Origin: a bacterium
GTDB taxonomy: Bacteria; Desulfobacterota; JAPLJL01
DNA: 57,415 bases
Assembly: GCA_028713675.1 (NCBI GenBank)
Contig: JAQTNV010000020.1
Location: 1 to 57,415 of the forward strand
Reading direction: 5' to 3'
The notes beneath the pieces are model-generated. The model did no database searches, was not told the DNA's origin, and worked only from the letters and a program-made list of their open reading frames with translations. Of this stretch, positions 40,970-49,971 are shown piece after piece; the first letter of the stretch is position 1, and every line of letters begins with the position of its first letter. Both the position numbers and the translations under genes were made by a program.

Positions 40970-42916
40970 TTATCCCGGTCCCCGGAAGAAAACAATCGAC
41001 AAAGGCGGCAGGCTCAGGACCAGCGAATATTTTTTCCCGTGCGCGGGCATGGGAGCCGCTTCCACCCCCCCGAAGTTCCCCTGCCCGCTTCCGCCGTACT
41101 CCTGCCCGTCGCTGTTCAGGGCTTCCCGATACAACCCCGGCTCCGGCACCCCCACCCGGTACCCGTGCCGAGGGACCGGGGTGAAGTTGCAGGCCACCAG
41201 GACAAAGCGCCCCTGGTTCTTCCCCTTCCGGAGAAAACTGATCGTGCTCTGATCGGCATCGCTGAAGTCAATCCATTCGAACCCCCCCGGCTCGAAATCC
41301 AACTCGAACAGGGCCGGCTCCTCCCGGTAAAAACGGTTCAGATCCTGGACCCACCGTTTCTGGCCCTGGTGCGGCGCGTACTCGAGCAGGTGCCATTCCA
41401 GGCTCTCCTCGTGGTTCCATTCCTTCCGCTGGCCGAATTCTCCTCCCATGAAAAGAAGTTTCTTCCCGGGCTGGGCATACTGGTAACCCAGAAGCAGCCT
41501 GAGGTTGGCGAATTTCCGCCAGTCATCCCCGGGCATCTTGGAAAGGAGCGAGCCTTTCCCGTGCACCACCTCGTCATGGGAAAGCGGAAGGAGAAAATTT
41601 TCGAAAAAAGCGTACCAGAGATTGAAGGTCAGGTCGTTCTGGTGAAACTTGCGGAAGACCGGGTCCCGGGAAAAGTAGCGCAGGGAATCGTGCATCCAGC
41701 CCATATTCCATTTCAGGCCGAACCCCAGTCCGCCGACGTAGGCGGGCCGGGAAACCATGGGCCAGGCAGTGGACTCCTCGGCGATGGTCTGGACGGCGGG
41801 GTAACTGCCGTAGACCGCCTCGTTCAACCGCTTGATAAAATCGATGGCTTCCAGGTTCTCCCGGCCCCCGTACTTGTTGGGTATCCACTCCCCCGGCTGG
41901 CGGGAATAATCGAGATAAAGCATGGAGGCGACCGCGTCCACCCGCAGTCCGTCTAGATGGTAATAATCCATCCAGAAGAGGGCGCTGCTGGTGAGGAAAT
42001 TCCTCACCTCGTTCCGGCCGTAATTGAAGATGTAGCTCTTCCAGTCGGGGTGGAAGCCCTTGCGCGGGTCGGCGTGCTCGTAGAGACAGGTCCCGTCGAA
42101 ATAGGCCAGCCCGTGCTGGTCGCTCGGAAAGTGGGAGGGCACCCAGTCGAGGATCACCCCGATCCCGTGCCGGTGCAGGACATCCACGAGGTACATGAAA
42201 TCCTGGGGGGTCCCGTAGCGGCTGGTGGGGGCGAAAAAACCGGTGATCTGGTATCCCCAGGAACCGTAGAAGGGGTGTTCCATCAGCGGGAGGAACTCCA
42301 CGTGGGTGAACCCCATTTCCCGGACGTACCGGGCCAGCGGTTCGGCCGCCTCCCGGTAGGAAAGCGAACGATGACCGGCCTCGGGAACCCGCTGCCACGA
42401 CCCGAGATGCACCTCGTACACGGAAAAAGGCGCGTCCAGGGAATTGGGCTTTTTCCGGTTCTGCATCCAGTCCCGGTCGTCCCATTGATATTCCAGGTCC
42501 CAGACGATTGAGCCGGTCTTGGGCGGGGTTTCCCAGTGAAAGGCCAGCGGGTCGCCCTTATCCGCCTGGTAGCCATTGTGCTTGGAAACGATATGGTATT
42601 TGTAAATCACGCCTTGGCCGATTCCGGGGATGAAACCCTCCCAGATCCCCGAGCCGTCCCACCTGACCGCCAGCGGATGGGACCCCGCGTTCCACCCGTT
42701 AAAATCCCCGACGACCGATACCGTTTCGGCGTTAGGGGCCCAGACCGCGAAATAGGTCCCGGGCCGCCCGGATATCGTTTTCAGGTGGGAACCGAGCTTA
42801 TGGTAAAGCTGGTGATGGCCGCCTTCCTTGAAGAGAAAAATATCGTAGTCGGTGAAATTGCTGATTTCGTTGGTCACGCTGCCCGCGGGGATTGCCTGAT
42901 GGTTTTTCTGGGTCAT
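40970..42916 (-). CDS. glgB: 1,4-alpha-glucan branching enzyme (GH13)
   Basis: Introduces alpha-1,6 branches into glycogen. 648 residues: an N-terminal CBM48 module ([22 protein letters not shown], about 50-130), the GH13 barrel, and a C-terminal all-beta domain ([21 protein letters not shown]). Catalytic residues are in [12 protein letters not shown] (Asp near 323), IAEESTAWP (Glu near 376) and [12 protein letters not shown] (Asp near 445). First gene of the operon; a 240-base gap upstream should hold the promoter. Confidence 0.97.
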   Translation of the reverse strand: MTQKNHQAIPAGSVTNEISNFTDYDIFLFKEGGHHQLYHKLGSHLKTISGRPGTYFAVWAPNAETVSVVGDFNGWNAGSHPLAVRWDGSGIWEGFIPGIGQGVIYKYHIVSKHNGYQADKGDPLAFHWETPPKTGSIVWDLEYQWDDRDWMQNRKKPNSLDAPFSVYEVHLGSWQRVPEAGHRSLSYREAAEPLARYVREMGFTHVEFLPLMEHPFYGSWGYQITGFFAPTSRYGTPQDFMYLVDVLHRHGIGVILDWVPSHFPSDQHGLAYFDGTCLYEHADPRKGFHPDWKSYIFNYGRNEVRNFLTSSALFWMDYYHLDGLRVDAVASMLYLDYSRQPGEWIPNKYGGRENLEAIDFIKRLNEAVYGSYPAVQTIAEESTAWPMVSRPAYVGGLGFGLKWNMGWMHDSLRYFSRDPVFRKFHQNDLTFNLWYAFFENFLLPLSHDEVVHGKGSLLSKMPGDDWRKFANLRLLLGYQYAQPGKKLLFMGGEFGQRKEWNHEESLEWHLLEYAPHQGQKRWVQDLNRFYREEPALFELDFEPGGFEWIDFSDADQSTISFLRKGKNQGRFVLVACNFTPVPRHGYRVGVPEPGLYREALNSDGQEYGGSGQGNFGGVEAAPMPAHGKKYSLVLSLPPLSIVFFRGPG

Positions 42917-43158
42917 TGAAATATTCCGGCTTCTACTCTCGTCCGGACTGTCGCACCGGTTTCCCGGAAGCTTTTATTAATATGGGGTGGATCAATCGCG
43001 GATTTTATTGTCGTTTGCCGATTCATTTATCCCGTCCCTTGGCGGGATCGGCGGTTTTTCCCCAAAGCCCGATCCTTCCGCTGGCAGGACAAGTAAATCG
43101 GGCAACTACAGGAAACAAGAAAATATTTATCGCATTCTTCCGGATTGATCCTGGGACT

Positions 43159-44766
43159 TCAGATCACCGGCCGGAAGGACAGGATGAACTTGGGCAGGTC
43201 CGCCCGGGGGAAACAAATCTTCCCCTTCCCGATCAGTTCCCCCCCGCGATACAGACTCGAATGCAGGGTGGTCATGGTGGTGATGAAATCCAGGTAACGA
43301 ACCCGCTTGATCCCGCAGATCCGGTATCTCCGGCCGTCGTCTCCGGTCCAGTGTAAGTCGTAGACCAGTCTCCTTTTGGGCGGCCAGAACGCTATTTCCA
43401 AAGTGCCTTCCACCGGGCTGTCGGTGGCGATCCCGTTCATGCTGATGGTGCCCCGCAGCCGGCAGGTATTGTCCTGGAAAAATTCCTGGATATCCAAGGC
43501 TTCGGCGGAAACGGTAAACTGCACCTGCCGTTCCCCTTCCTTTTCCAGGTTGATCGATCCGGACATGGTCTCCAAGAATTTGAACCCGACCTTCCCCAGG
43601 AGCTTCTGTTCGGAAAGCTCCGGCATCCACCGGTTTTCCTGGTACCACTCGATCGTATTCCTCCAGGCCGACTCGAAATCGGGGAAGGTGAAGACAAACC
43701 CTTTGTCCTTGAGTTTCTGGTTCGAATAAACGGCCTCGTTGATCCCGAAGACCAGGAATTCCGCATCTATCTTGGGGAAAAGCTCCGGCTCAAGACCGTA
43801 TTTCTTGACCAGCGCCTCCCACCAGTATCCCAGCATCCGGGTAACGTTCTTCATTACCTCCGGCCGGGAGATCACCGAGAAATAGCGCTTGATCAGTTTC
43901 TCGGGGAACGGCAGGAAGGGGTGAGACAGTTTCAACCCGTAAGTCTCGCAGGCGATGTTGAACACATCGCTCACGGCCTTGGCGTCGTCGATGGCCACGT
44001 TGAAGATCTCGCCCGACTTCTGGTTCTTCTGCTGGAGAAACACCGCCGCCCGGGCCATGTCCAGGGCGTGGACGTAATTGGACTTGGGACCGCCCTTGAG
44101 ACCCAGCATCCGACGGGAAATCATCCCGACAATAGGGGGAAGCAGGGCGTAATTGTGGGCCAGCGCCCGGCCCTTCGGCCCGAAAATCAGCCCGGGGCGG
44201 ACGATGGTCACCACCGGGAGCTTGTTCTTTTTAATTCCTTCGGCCAGGTATTCATCCGCCAGGATCTTGCTCTGCTCGTAGTTGTTGGTGGCCTCCACCG
44301 GCATGTCCTCGGTGATGGCGCAGGGGGCGAACTTGTAACACGCGCAGCTCGAGAAATGCACCATGCTTTTGACCTTGCCCCTGACCGCGGCCTCGTAGAG
44401 CGCAATGACCGGATCGGTGTTGATGGGCCTGATCTCTTCGAGCGAAAGGGAAAGGTCCAGGTTGGCGGCGGTATGGATGATCCGATCCACGCCCTTGACG
44501 CAGGCTTCGAGAAATCCCCGGTCGCGGATGTCACCTTCACGGGTCTCGAAGCGCGGGGCGAGTTTCTTGTCCACCTCCGGGAAGGTCGCCCCCGGCCGGT
44601 CGGCCGCCCGTACCTTGAATCCGAGCTTCAGAAGCTCCTGGACCACGAAGCTTCCCACGCAGCCCGCCCCTCCCGTGACCAGCACGGTCTCGATTTTTTT
44701 CCGGGCCGCCGCGGCGCGGGGTTTCTTGCTTTTAATCGCTGCCTTTCCGGTTTTTTCTTCTTCCAT
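43159..44766 (-). CDS. NAD(P)-dependent epimerase/3-beta-HSD-like SDR with extra C-terminal domain
   Basis: A 535-residue extended short-chain dehydrogenase. A basic N-terminal tail (KAAIKSKKPRAAAARKK) precedes the Rossmann motif VTGGAGCVGSFV; the active-site pair is in NNYEQSKILAD (Tyr-x-x-x-Lys). Its substrate-binding region resembles sterol/hopanoid 3-beta-hydroxysteroid dehydrogenases. Residues about 395-535 form an added mainly beta domain beginning FKFLETMSGSINL, which recalls a C-terminal module I associate with lipid-active oxidoreductases; this is a weak recognition. The start at 44766 has GAGGCGGGA upstream; an earlier ATG (44811) lacks it. Isolated gene; probably lipid or isoprenoid metabolism. 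Confidence 0.82.
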   Translation of the reverse strand: MEEEKTGKAAIKSKKPRAAAARKKIETVLVTGGAGCVGSFVVQELLKLGFKVRAADRPGATFPEVDKKLAPRFETREGDIRDRGFLEACVKGVDRIIHTAANLDLSLSLEEIRPINTDPVIALYEAAVRGKVKSMVHFSSCACYKFAPCAITEDMPVEATNNYEQSKILADEYLAEGIKKNKLPVVTIVRPGLIFGPKGRALAHNYALLPPIVGMISRRMLGLKGGPKSNYVHALDMARAAVFLQQKNQKSGEIFNVAIDDAKAVSDVFNIACETYGLKLSHPFLPFPEKLIKRYFSVISRPEVMKNVTRMLGYWWEALVKKYGLEPELFPKIDAEFLVFGINEAVYSNQKLKDKGFVFTFPDFESAWRNTIEWYQENRWMPELSEQKLLGKVGFKFLETMSGSINLEKEGERQVQFTVSAEALDIQEFFQDNTCRLRGTISMNGIATDSPVEGTLEIAFWPPKRRLVYDLHWTGDDGRRYRICGIKRVRYLDFITTMTTLHSSLYRGGELIGKGKICFPRADLPKFILSFRPVI

Positions 44767-45072
44767 TCCCGCCTCGCTTGGTTGGTAATTTAGGGTTTGA
44801 AAAAAGCACAAAGCTTCCTAACCTTAGCTTAAAAATATATCGCACCCGGCGGAATAAAACAACCTCGGCAAAACCGATTTTGTCTTCGGAAATTGTTAAA
44901 AGCGGGGCGATTAAAATCGAGCGGCAATAATCGCGTGCCGGGCAGGCAAGGATTATGGCCTTATTCGTTAAATTTCAAAGCTCAAAGTTCAAATCAAATC
45001 CAAAGTCCAAAGTTTAAATATTTGAACTTTGGCATTTAGGTTTCAAACTTTGAACTGTTAAAGATGTTGGTG
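44767..45072. other. Gene-free gap with A+T-rich repeats
   Basis: About 306 bases. The right part holds CAAA-ended 7-base words (about 44973-45006) and a 26-base near-perfect palindrome (45007-45032). I see no gene. The promoter of the SDR gene should lie at the left end. Confidence 0.6.
45007..45032. repeat. 26-base palindrome
   Basis: Arms 45007-45019 and 45020-45032 (CCAAAGTTTAAAT and ATTTGAACTTTGG), one mismatch. It is embedded in CAAA-rich repeats and resembles words at 25697-25715. Confidence 0.65.
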
Positions 45073-45462
45073 CTATTGAATGTCCGCCTGGTTGATCACC
45101 AGCAGCGTCTTGTTGAGATGATGTTCGGGACCGGTCCGGTCCACGTCCAGGAGATAATCCCCGGCCACCAGATATACCCCCCACTTGGAAAGATCCTTGT
45201 TCTCGGATCTGAGATAATTCGCGGCGTCCTCAACCATGGCAAAGGCCGGTCCGCCGGGATAAAGGCCGAAAAACATCGGGCCGTATTTTGCCACCTTTTT
45301 CCCTTTGGCCAGGCCCCGGGCGAAGCTTTCGTCCCCGACGGTGAACACCGGAATCGCCACCCCGCCCCTGACCCAGGGGGATGAATGGCGCCAGACCTCC
45401 AGCCCGCTCAGACCGGCCAGAATCAGGATAATCGCGGCCAGCCCGTAAATTGTTTTTTTCAT
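45073..45462 (-). CDS. Exported or membrane-anchored protein of unknown function
   Basis: A 129-residue protein starting MKKTIYGLAAIILILAGLSGLEVW: one N-terminal hydrophobic segment (signal anchor) and a soluble remainder with a strand-helix-strand pattern (GVAIPVFTVGDESFARGLAKGKKVA, GVYLVAGDYLLDVDR, NKTLLVINQADIQ). I recognise no family. Start chosen at 45462 (GGGCGGGAAA upstream); an in-frame ATG at 45534 would put 24 basic residues before the signal. Divergent from the flavoprotein gene. Confidence 0.68.
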   Translation of the reverse strand: MKKTIYGLAAIILILAGLSGLEVWRHSSPWVRGGVAIPVFTVGDESFARGLAKGKKVAKYGPMFFGLYPGGPAFAMVEDAANYLRSENKDLSKWGVYLVAGDYLLDVDRTGPEHHLNKTLLVINQADIQ

Positions 45463-45650
45463 TTTCCCGCCCTGAACCTTTCCGGATGAAGATCGCTTTC
45501 TGGTTATTTTCCAACCAAACAAATAAAAGGTCAAACCGCCCGGCTCCCGCTGGAGCGGAATCTCGACTTCTGCGTACTGATTGAATATAAGTTAATCAGG
45601 CAGCTTTTTAATTTGAACCGGCACGACCAATTTGCCAAACGGAACCTCCC

Positions 45651-46835
45651 ATGACCGAGAAACATGATGTTATTATCATCGGCGCCGGCGCTTCCGGACT
45701 GATGGGCGCGATCGAAGCCGGCAAGCGCCGTCGCCGGGTGCTGGTGATTGATCACGCCCGGGAGCCGGGGCAGAAAATCTTAGTGTCCGGCGGCGGGTCC
45801 TGCAATTTCACCAATTACCATGTGGATGCCGGCAATTATATTTCGCGCAACCCGGATTTCTGCAAATCGGCGCTCAGCCGTTACGGTCCCGAAGACTTCC
45901 TGGCCCTGGTGCGGAAACATCGGATCTCCTACTGCGAAAGAGAACACGGGCAGCTCTTCTGCACGGGTAATTCCCGCGACATTCTGAATATGCTTTTAGC
46001 CGAGTGCAAACAGGCCGGGGTCGCTTTTCAACTTGATTCGAAAATTGAAAATATTGAACGACCGGGTGAGCGTAATTTCAAAGTACACTGCAACCGGGGT
46101 AAATATGCCTGCCGGTCGTTGGTAGTCGCCACCGGCGGATTATCCATGCCCTCGATCGGCGCGAGTCCTTTGGGTTATGAAATTGCCGGGCAGTTCCGGA
46201 TCCGGGTCTGGCCCCGGTCTCCCGGACTGGTGCCCTTCACTTTTCCCCCGAAGGAAAAAGCGGCTCTTTCAACCTTGTCCGGGATCGCCGTCCCGGCCGT
46301 GATCAGTCATAAACGGCGCAGTATTGGTGAGAATATTCTGTTCACGCACCGGGGCCTGAGCGGCCCCGCCGCCTTGCAGATGTCATTGTATTGGCAGCCC
46401 GGCGAGGCGCTGACGATCAATTTATTGCCGGAGATCGATTTGGCCAAGGCCTTGAAGGAACACCGCCGGCAGCACCCGCAGCGGAAGGTGAAATCCATGC
46501 TGGCGGAATATCTGCCGCAACGCCTGGTGGCGGTAATGATCAGGCCGGAACTGGCCGAGAGCGCCTTACAGGCGATTTCGGACAAGAAAATCCGGGAAAT
46601 TTTCTCAGAAATCCAGCAATGGACCATCACGCCCGGCGGGACCGAAGGATTCCGAACCGCGGAGGTGACCCTGGGTGGAGTGGATTGCGACGCGGTTTCC
46701 TCCCAGACCATGGAAGCCCGCCAGGTGGCGGGGCTGTTCTTTACCGGTGAAGTGCTGGATGTAAGCGGCTGGCTGGGCGGATACAATCTCCAATGGGCCT
46801 GGTCATCAGGCTGGTGCGCGGGACAGTATGTTTAG
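45651..46835 (+). CDS. HI0933/BaiN-like flavoprotein (YhiN family)
   Basis: A 394-residue NAD(P)/FAD-dependent oxidoreductase. The N-terminal dinucleotide motif is IIIGAGASGLMGAIEAG; KILVSGGGSCNFTNYH is a hallmark of the HI0933/YhiN/BaiN family; the C-terminus has the second FAD segment GLFFTGEVLDVSGWLGGYNLQWAWSSGW. Members include bile-acid reductase BaiN, but most have unknown substrates; use of the bai name is not justified. ATG at 45651 preceded by a weak site. Single-gene unit. Confidence 0.9.
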   Translation: MTEKHDVIIIGAGASGLMGAIEAGKRRRRVLVIDHAREPGQKILVSGGGSCNFTNYHVDAGNYISRNPDFCKSALSRYGPEDFLALVRKHRISYCEREHGQLFCTGNSRDILNMLLAECKQAGVAFQLDSKIENIERPGERNFKVHCNRGKYACRSLVVATGGLSMPSIGASPLGYEIAGQFRIRVWPRSPGLVPFTFPPKEKAALSTLSGIAVPAVISHKRRSIGENILFTHRGLSGPAALQMSLYWQPGEALTINLLPEIDLAKALKEHRRQHPQRKVKSMLAEYLPQRLVAVMIRPELAESALQAISDKKIREIFSEIQQWTITPGGTEGFRTAEVTLGGVDCDAVSSQTMEARQVAGLFFTGEVLDVSGWLGGYNLQWAWSSGWCAGQYV

Positions 46836-46839
46836 GGAG

Positions 46840-46884
46840 AAGCGCGAAACGCGAGACAGGCGAGAAAAGCGAGAAAGGTCAGAA
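46840..46884. repeat. 9-base tandem array (AAGCGAGAA type)
   Basis: Five 9-base words in phase (AAGCGCGAA, ACGCGAGAC, AGGCGAGAA, AAGCGAGAA, AGGTCAGAA), starting 5 bases after the flavoprotein stop. Confidence 0.7.
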
Positions 46885-46935
46885 AACAAAGGACAGAGAA
46901 CAAATGGGAGATAGCTGTATTAAATCCAAATACGC

Positions 46936-47298
46936 TCAGGGTTGATAATGAGTACCAAGTTTCGCCGAGAATTCATCGAGTTTGCGATCCCGCGTCCAGA
47001 GGGGAACACCGGTCAAAACCGCCGAGGCCAGCAGATGCGTATCCACGTATCCCAGCCCCTTGCCCATCAGGTTTTTATTTTCTATGAATTGGATTACCTC
47101 TTCATGTTCCGCGACAATGGCCCGCGGCAGTGAATTCAGGAGCGAAAGTATTAAAAATCTATTCTTGAGATTTCCGCAAGCCAGTTCCCCGATGATAAAC
47201 GGATGACAGGCCACCCGGCCTTCGTTTAATAGCTCCTCCAGACCGATATTACCTTCCCGCAGGTGGGCCACCCAAACTGAGGTGTCAACCAGAACCAT
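46936..47298 (-). CDS. vapC: VapC-type PIN-domain toxin
   Basis: A 120-residue PIN-domain ribonuclease. The acidic metal-binding residues are Asp5 (DTSVWVAHL), Glu38 (GELACG), Asp86 (YVDTHLLASA) and Asp104 (TRDRKL), a complete set. Toxins of this type cleave tRNA or rRNA when released from the antitoxin. It starts within the antitoxin gene (14-base overlap), so the pair is translationally coupled. Normal length, no sign of decay. Confidence 0.93.
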   Translation of the reverse strand: MVLVDTSVWVAHLREGNIGLEELLNEGRVACHPFIIGELACGNLKNRFLILSLLNSLPRAIVAEHEEVIQFIENKNLMGKGLGYVDTHLLASAVLTGVPLWTRDRKLDEFSAKLGTHYQP

Positions 47299-47497
47299 TC
47301 TCTTTGCCTTCGGTTCGCCGGCGGGGGGCCAGGGTCAATTTTTTCTCCGTCCCTCCCAGTTTGGCTAATCGCCTGCCGTTTTCCCGGGCGATCAGGGCCT
47401 CCAGGCCGAGCCGGACCAGGAAAGTCTTCTCCTTCACGCCGGTCAGCTTGGCCGCCTGGATCATCAATTCATCGTCAATATTGAGCGTGGTTCGCAT
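47285..47497 (-). CDS. vapB: VapB-type antitoxin
   Basis: A 70-residue ribbon-helix-helix antitoxin of the DUF2191 type: MRTTLNIDDELMIQAAKLTGVKEKT is the DNA-binding strand and helices, then a basic C-terminal tail (LTLAPRRRTEGK) that should neutralise VapC. An AGAGGAGG ribosome site lies 6 bases upstream. Promoter autoregulation is likely through the inverted repeat at 47519-47543. Confidence 0.92.
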   Translation of the reverse strand: MRTTLNIDDELMIQAAKLTGVKEKTFLVRLGLEALIARENGRRLAKLGGTEKKLTLAPRRRTEGKENGSG

Positions 47498-47518
47498 CGG
47501 CTTTCCTCCTCTTTATAT

Positions 47519-47543
47519 GCATATTTTATATGTATTAATATGC
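47519..47543. promoter_or_regulatory. Probable VapB operator
   Basis: Perfect 7-base inverted repeat GCATATT / AATATGC with an 11-base A+T-rich spacer, 22-46 bases upstream of vapB. Position and symmetry fit a ribbon-helix-helix operator overlapping the vapBC promoter. Confidence 0.6.
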
Positions 47544-47679
47544 CATATTGAGGCACATAGATCAACACTGAAGATTTTTCTTCGACCCCGATTGAAGGAT
47601 GAGAAGAATCACCCCCGGAAGGGCGCGACCAGGCACCGAACAGACAGAATCGGTTTTTATATATTTTTTCCCGACCCCT

Positions 47680-48219
47680 TCACCACGAGATCAGATAGGT
47701 ACAGCTGTCCGCGCCCTTTTGCCGGCAGGGTTTTTTATCATCATGTCTTACGATCACGATGACATCATTCGGCGAGAATCGAACGCCGGTGGACTTGATT
47801 ATCCCGGCGTCGAAGGCGCAAGGGTAAGGGTTGTCACAAAGCATCCGGCCTGATCTTTCCCTGGTTTTCTCGAAGCGGTAATGCCCGATTTCGCCGCCCC
47901 GATGGTTCAGGTGGTACGCCACGTCGATTGAGGCCAACGCTTCCTCGATCGTTTTTATGCCCGGCGGCCAGAGAGCGGTCTGCGGAATCTTGCTTCCGAT
48001 CGCTTTCAGCGTAGACGGGCCGATCTTTTCCGCAATTAACCGGAAAGCATCCAGCCAGTCCTGTTGCTTATGCCAGCTTTGCTTGGTGGGATTATGGATC
48101 CGATGCTTGGCCAGGATTTCCAGCGCGACGGACCGGAATTCTTCCATTCCCTCGACCACCGAGAGAACCGCGGCCCCGCAAACCTCAACGTTTGCGGTAA
48201 TGGCTTTGAATTGCGCCAT
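47680..48219 (-). CDS. Conserved 179-residue protein, possibly V4R-like
   Basis: I cannot name this protein, but it looks like a genuine conserved one: all-residue composition is balanced, GGGGG lies 8 bases before the ATG, and a TATAAT-like sequence (minus strand, 48266-48271) lies upstream. Visible features are WHKQQDWLDAFRLIAEKIGPSTLKAIG, VAYHLNHRGGEIGHYRFE, CDNPYPCAFDAGII and a C-terminal CRQKGADSCTYLISW. The histidine-rich centre and the closing Gly-x-x-x-Cys-x-Tyr pattern recall V4R/TRAPP-fold ligand-sensing domains; this is only a suggestion. Soluble, no signal peptide. Confidence 0.72.
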   Translation of the reverse strand: MAQFKAITANVEVCGAAVLSVVEGMEEFRSVALEILAKHRIHNPTKQSWHKQQDWLDAFRLIAEKIGPSTLKAIGSKIPQTALWPPGIKTIEEALASIDVAYHLNHRGGEIGHYRFEKTRERSGRMLCDNPYPCAFDAGIIKSTGVRFSPNDVIVIVRHDDKKPCRQKGADSCTYLISW

Positions 48220-48453
48220 AATTAGCCCCCTTTTAACAAATCATATCTTTGAATACGGTTGCTATATTATAACGCTTTGTTCTTCAATAATAAAAAGTTG
48301 ATTTGTCTGACGGAAGAAACTTAACCCGGGTTATTGGCTTAAGGTCTCTTCCGGCCGCAATATCCCGGGATCAGATCGTAGATATTTGCTCTAAATTTGT
48401 ATCTTCCTCTTTGCCACTGTCCAATCACTTTTCGTTGGCCATTTTCTTTTTTT

Positions 48454-48613
48454 GGGGAGTTGGTCTCGCTCCCCAAACTAATGTGCGTGATCACGTAATC
48501 CTGGGCGGCGGGGCCCGGCAGGGCCTCGCCTTTGTTGGATCCAATCATCAGGAGACATCAAGTTTTTCGGTATCTGGGCAGAAAGGAGTTTGTGTCGCGA
48601 GGACCAACCCCCC
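48454..48613. mobile_element. MITE-like mini-element, second copy
   Basis: Left end GGGGAGTTGGTCTCGCTCC (48454-48472), right end GCGAGGACCAACCCCCC (48597-48613), the same termini as 22309-22489 and a similar length (160 against about 180), but an unrelated interior. It is preceded by a T-rich run as in the other copies. Confidence 0.55.
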
Positions 48614-48637
48614 GGACTTATTTAGAACCAAAAAATA

Positions 48638-48679
48638 CATGCTCCATGCTCCTGGTGTCTAGCTCTTTGCGCTTTGCGA
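48638..48679. repeat. 7-base tandem array (CATGCTC type)
   Basis: Six words in phase: CATGCTC twice, CTGGTGT, CTAGCTC, TTTGCGC, TTTGCGA. Ends 12 bases before the ychF stop. Confidence 0.75.
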
Positions 48680-48691
48680 TCACAGCTCAGC

Positions 48692-49798
48692 TTAGACGTT
48701 GAATCGGAAGTAGACGATATCCCCGTCGGCGATTTCATAGTCCCGGCCCTCGACCCGGAATTTCCCCGCGTCCCGGACCGCGTGGAGAGAACCGTGCCGA
48801 TCAAAATCCGCGTAGGTCACTACCTCGGCCCGGATAAACCCCCGCTCGATATCGGTATGGATCCTTCCCGCCGCCTGGGGGGCCTTGGTACCCCGGGGCA
48901 CCGTCCAGGCCCGGAGCTCGGGACCCACGGTGGTGTAGAAAGTCACCAGGTTGAGGATCCGGTAACCGGTCCGGATCATCCGTTCCAGGCCCGACTCCCT
49001 GATCCCCATCTCCTTTAAAAAATCCCCCCTTTCCGACTCGTCGAGCTGGCTGACTTCGGACTCGATCTTTCCGAAAACCGGGACCACTTCGGCGCCGTCC
49101 GGGAAGGCCGGTTTCACCATTTCGACCGCCAGCGCCTCTTTTCCCAGGTCTTCCTCCCCCAGGTTCAGGATATACATCCCTGGTTTTCCCGTGATCAGGT
49201 TCAAATCCCGGTACTGTCCCCTCTCCTCCTCGGTGAAATCCGGGCGGGGAAACCGGCCGGCCGGCTGGCCTTTGGCCAGAAGGTCCCGCAGCGATTCCAG
49301 CAGGTTCTTCTCCTTGATTTTTTCCTTGTTGCCGCTTTTGGCATCCTTGGAGACCTTTTCGATCTTCTTCTCCACCACCGCGAGGTCGGCCAGAAGCAGT
49401 TCGGTTTCGACAATCTCCCGGTCGGGGCGCGGATCGGGTTCCGCGGCCCGGCCCTGGTGGGCCACGTCCGGCTCAATGAATTTCCGGACCACGTGGGCCA
49501 CCGCGTCCAACCGGCGGATGTGCTCGAGAAACTGGTTCCCCAGCCCCTCTCCCTTGTGGGCGTCGCGCACCAGCCCGGCGATATCGATGAATTCCAGCAG
49601 GGTGGGCGTGATCTTGGCCGGACGGATTACCTCGGCCAGGTGCCGAAGGCGCGGATCAGGCACCGGCACCGCCCCCCGGTTGGGGTCAATCGTGCAGAAG
49701 GGATAATTTTCCGCCGGGACGCGGGAAGCGGTCAGGGCGTTGAAGATCGTGGATTTGCCCACGTTGGGAAGGCCGACGATGCCGCAGGAAAAACCCAT
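48692..49798 (-). CDS. ychF: Obg-family GTPase/ATPase YchF
   Basis: A 368-residue YchF/EngD. P-loop GLPNVGKST at the N-terminus; the G4 motif reads NLGE instead of NKxD, the hallmark that makes YchF prefer ATP; G3 is DIAGLV; the last 80 residues form the TGS domain (RAWTVPRGTKAPQAAGRIHTD). It binds ribosomes and is linked to stress responses and translation. I start at the ATG encoding MGFSCGIVG (49798); the longer in-frame start at 49951 adds 51 non-conserved residues. Next to pth, as in many genomes. Confidence 0.97.
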   Translation of the reverse strand: MGFSCGIVGLPNVGKSTIFNALTASRVPAENYPFCTIDPNRGAVPVPDPRLRHLAEVIRPAKITPTLLEFIDIAGLVRDAHKGEGLGNQFLEHIRRLDAVAHVVRKFIEPDVAHQGRAAEPDPRPDREIVETELLLADLAVVEKKIEKVSKDAKSGNKEKIKEKNLLESLRDLLAKGQPAGRFPRPDFTEEERGQYRDLNLITGKPGMYILNLGEEDLGKEALAVEMVKPAFPDGAEVVPVFGKIESEVSQLDESERGDFLKEMGIRESGLERMIRTGYRILNLVTFYTTVGPELRAWTVPRGTKAPQAAGRIHTDIERGFIRAEVVTYADFDRHGSLHAVRDAGKFRVEGRDYEIADGDIVYFRFNV

Positions 49799-49971
49799 AT
49801 AATTTGCTTTTGGCGAATAGCTAACCGCGTATGGCAAATAGATTATCGCAAAAAATGAGGTAGAGATAGTAGACGAGCAAGCAATAAGTTCAAAGCTCAA
49901 AATCAAAATGTCAAAAAAACAACGCAGCCTAAAGGCTGCGGCTACCAACAATATGCACAGAAAACTGCTAT

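Larger units (their letters stand above)
48220..48691. other. Gene-free stretch with a mini-element
   Basis: About 470 bases. The left end carries the promoter region of the 179-residue protein. The middle is a GGGGAGTTGGTC-ended mini-element (48454-48613). The right end is a heptamer array (48638-48679). Confidence 0.65.

Noticed and set aside
45651-46835. Naming the flavoprotein baiN
   Set aside because: Only family membership is visible; no other bile-acid genes are present.
49799-49951. Longer N-terminus of YchF
   Set aside because: YchF proteins begin just before the P-loop; the extra 51 residues look like translated intergenic DNA.
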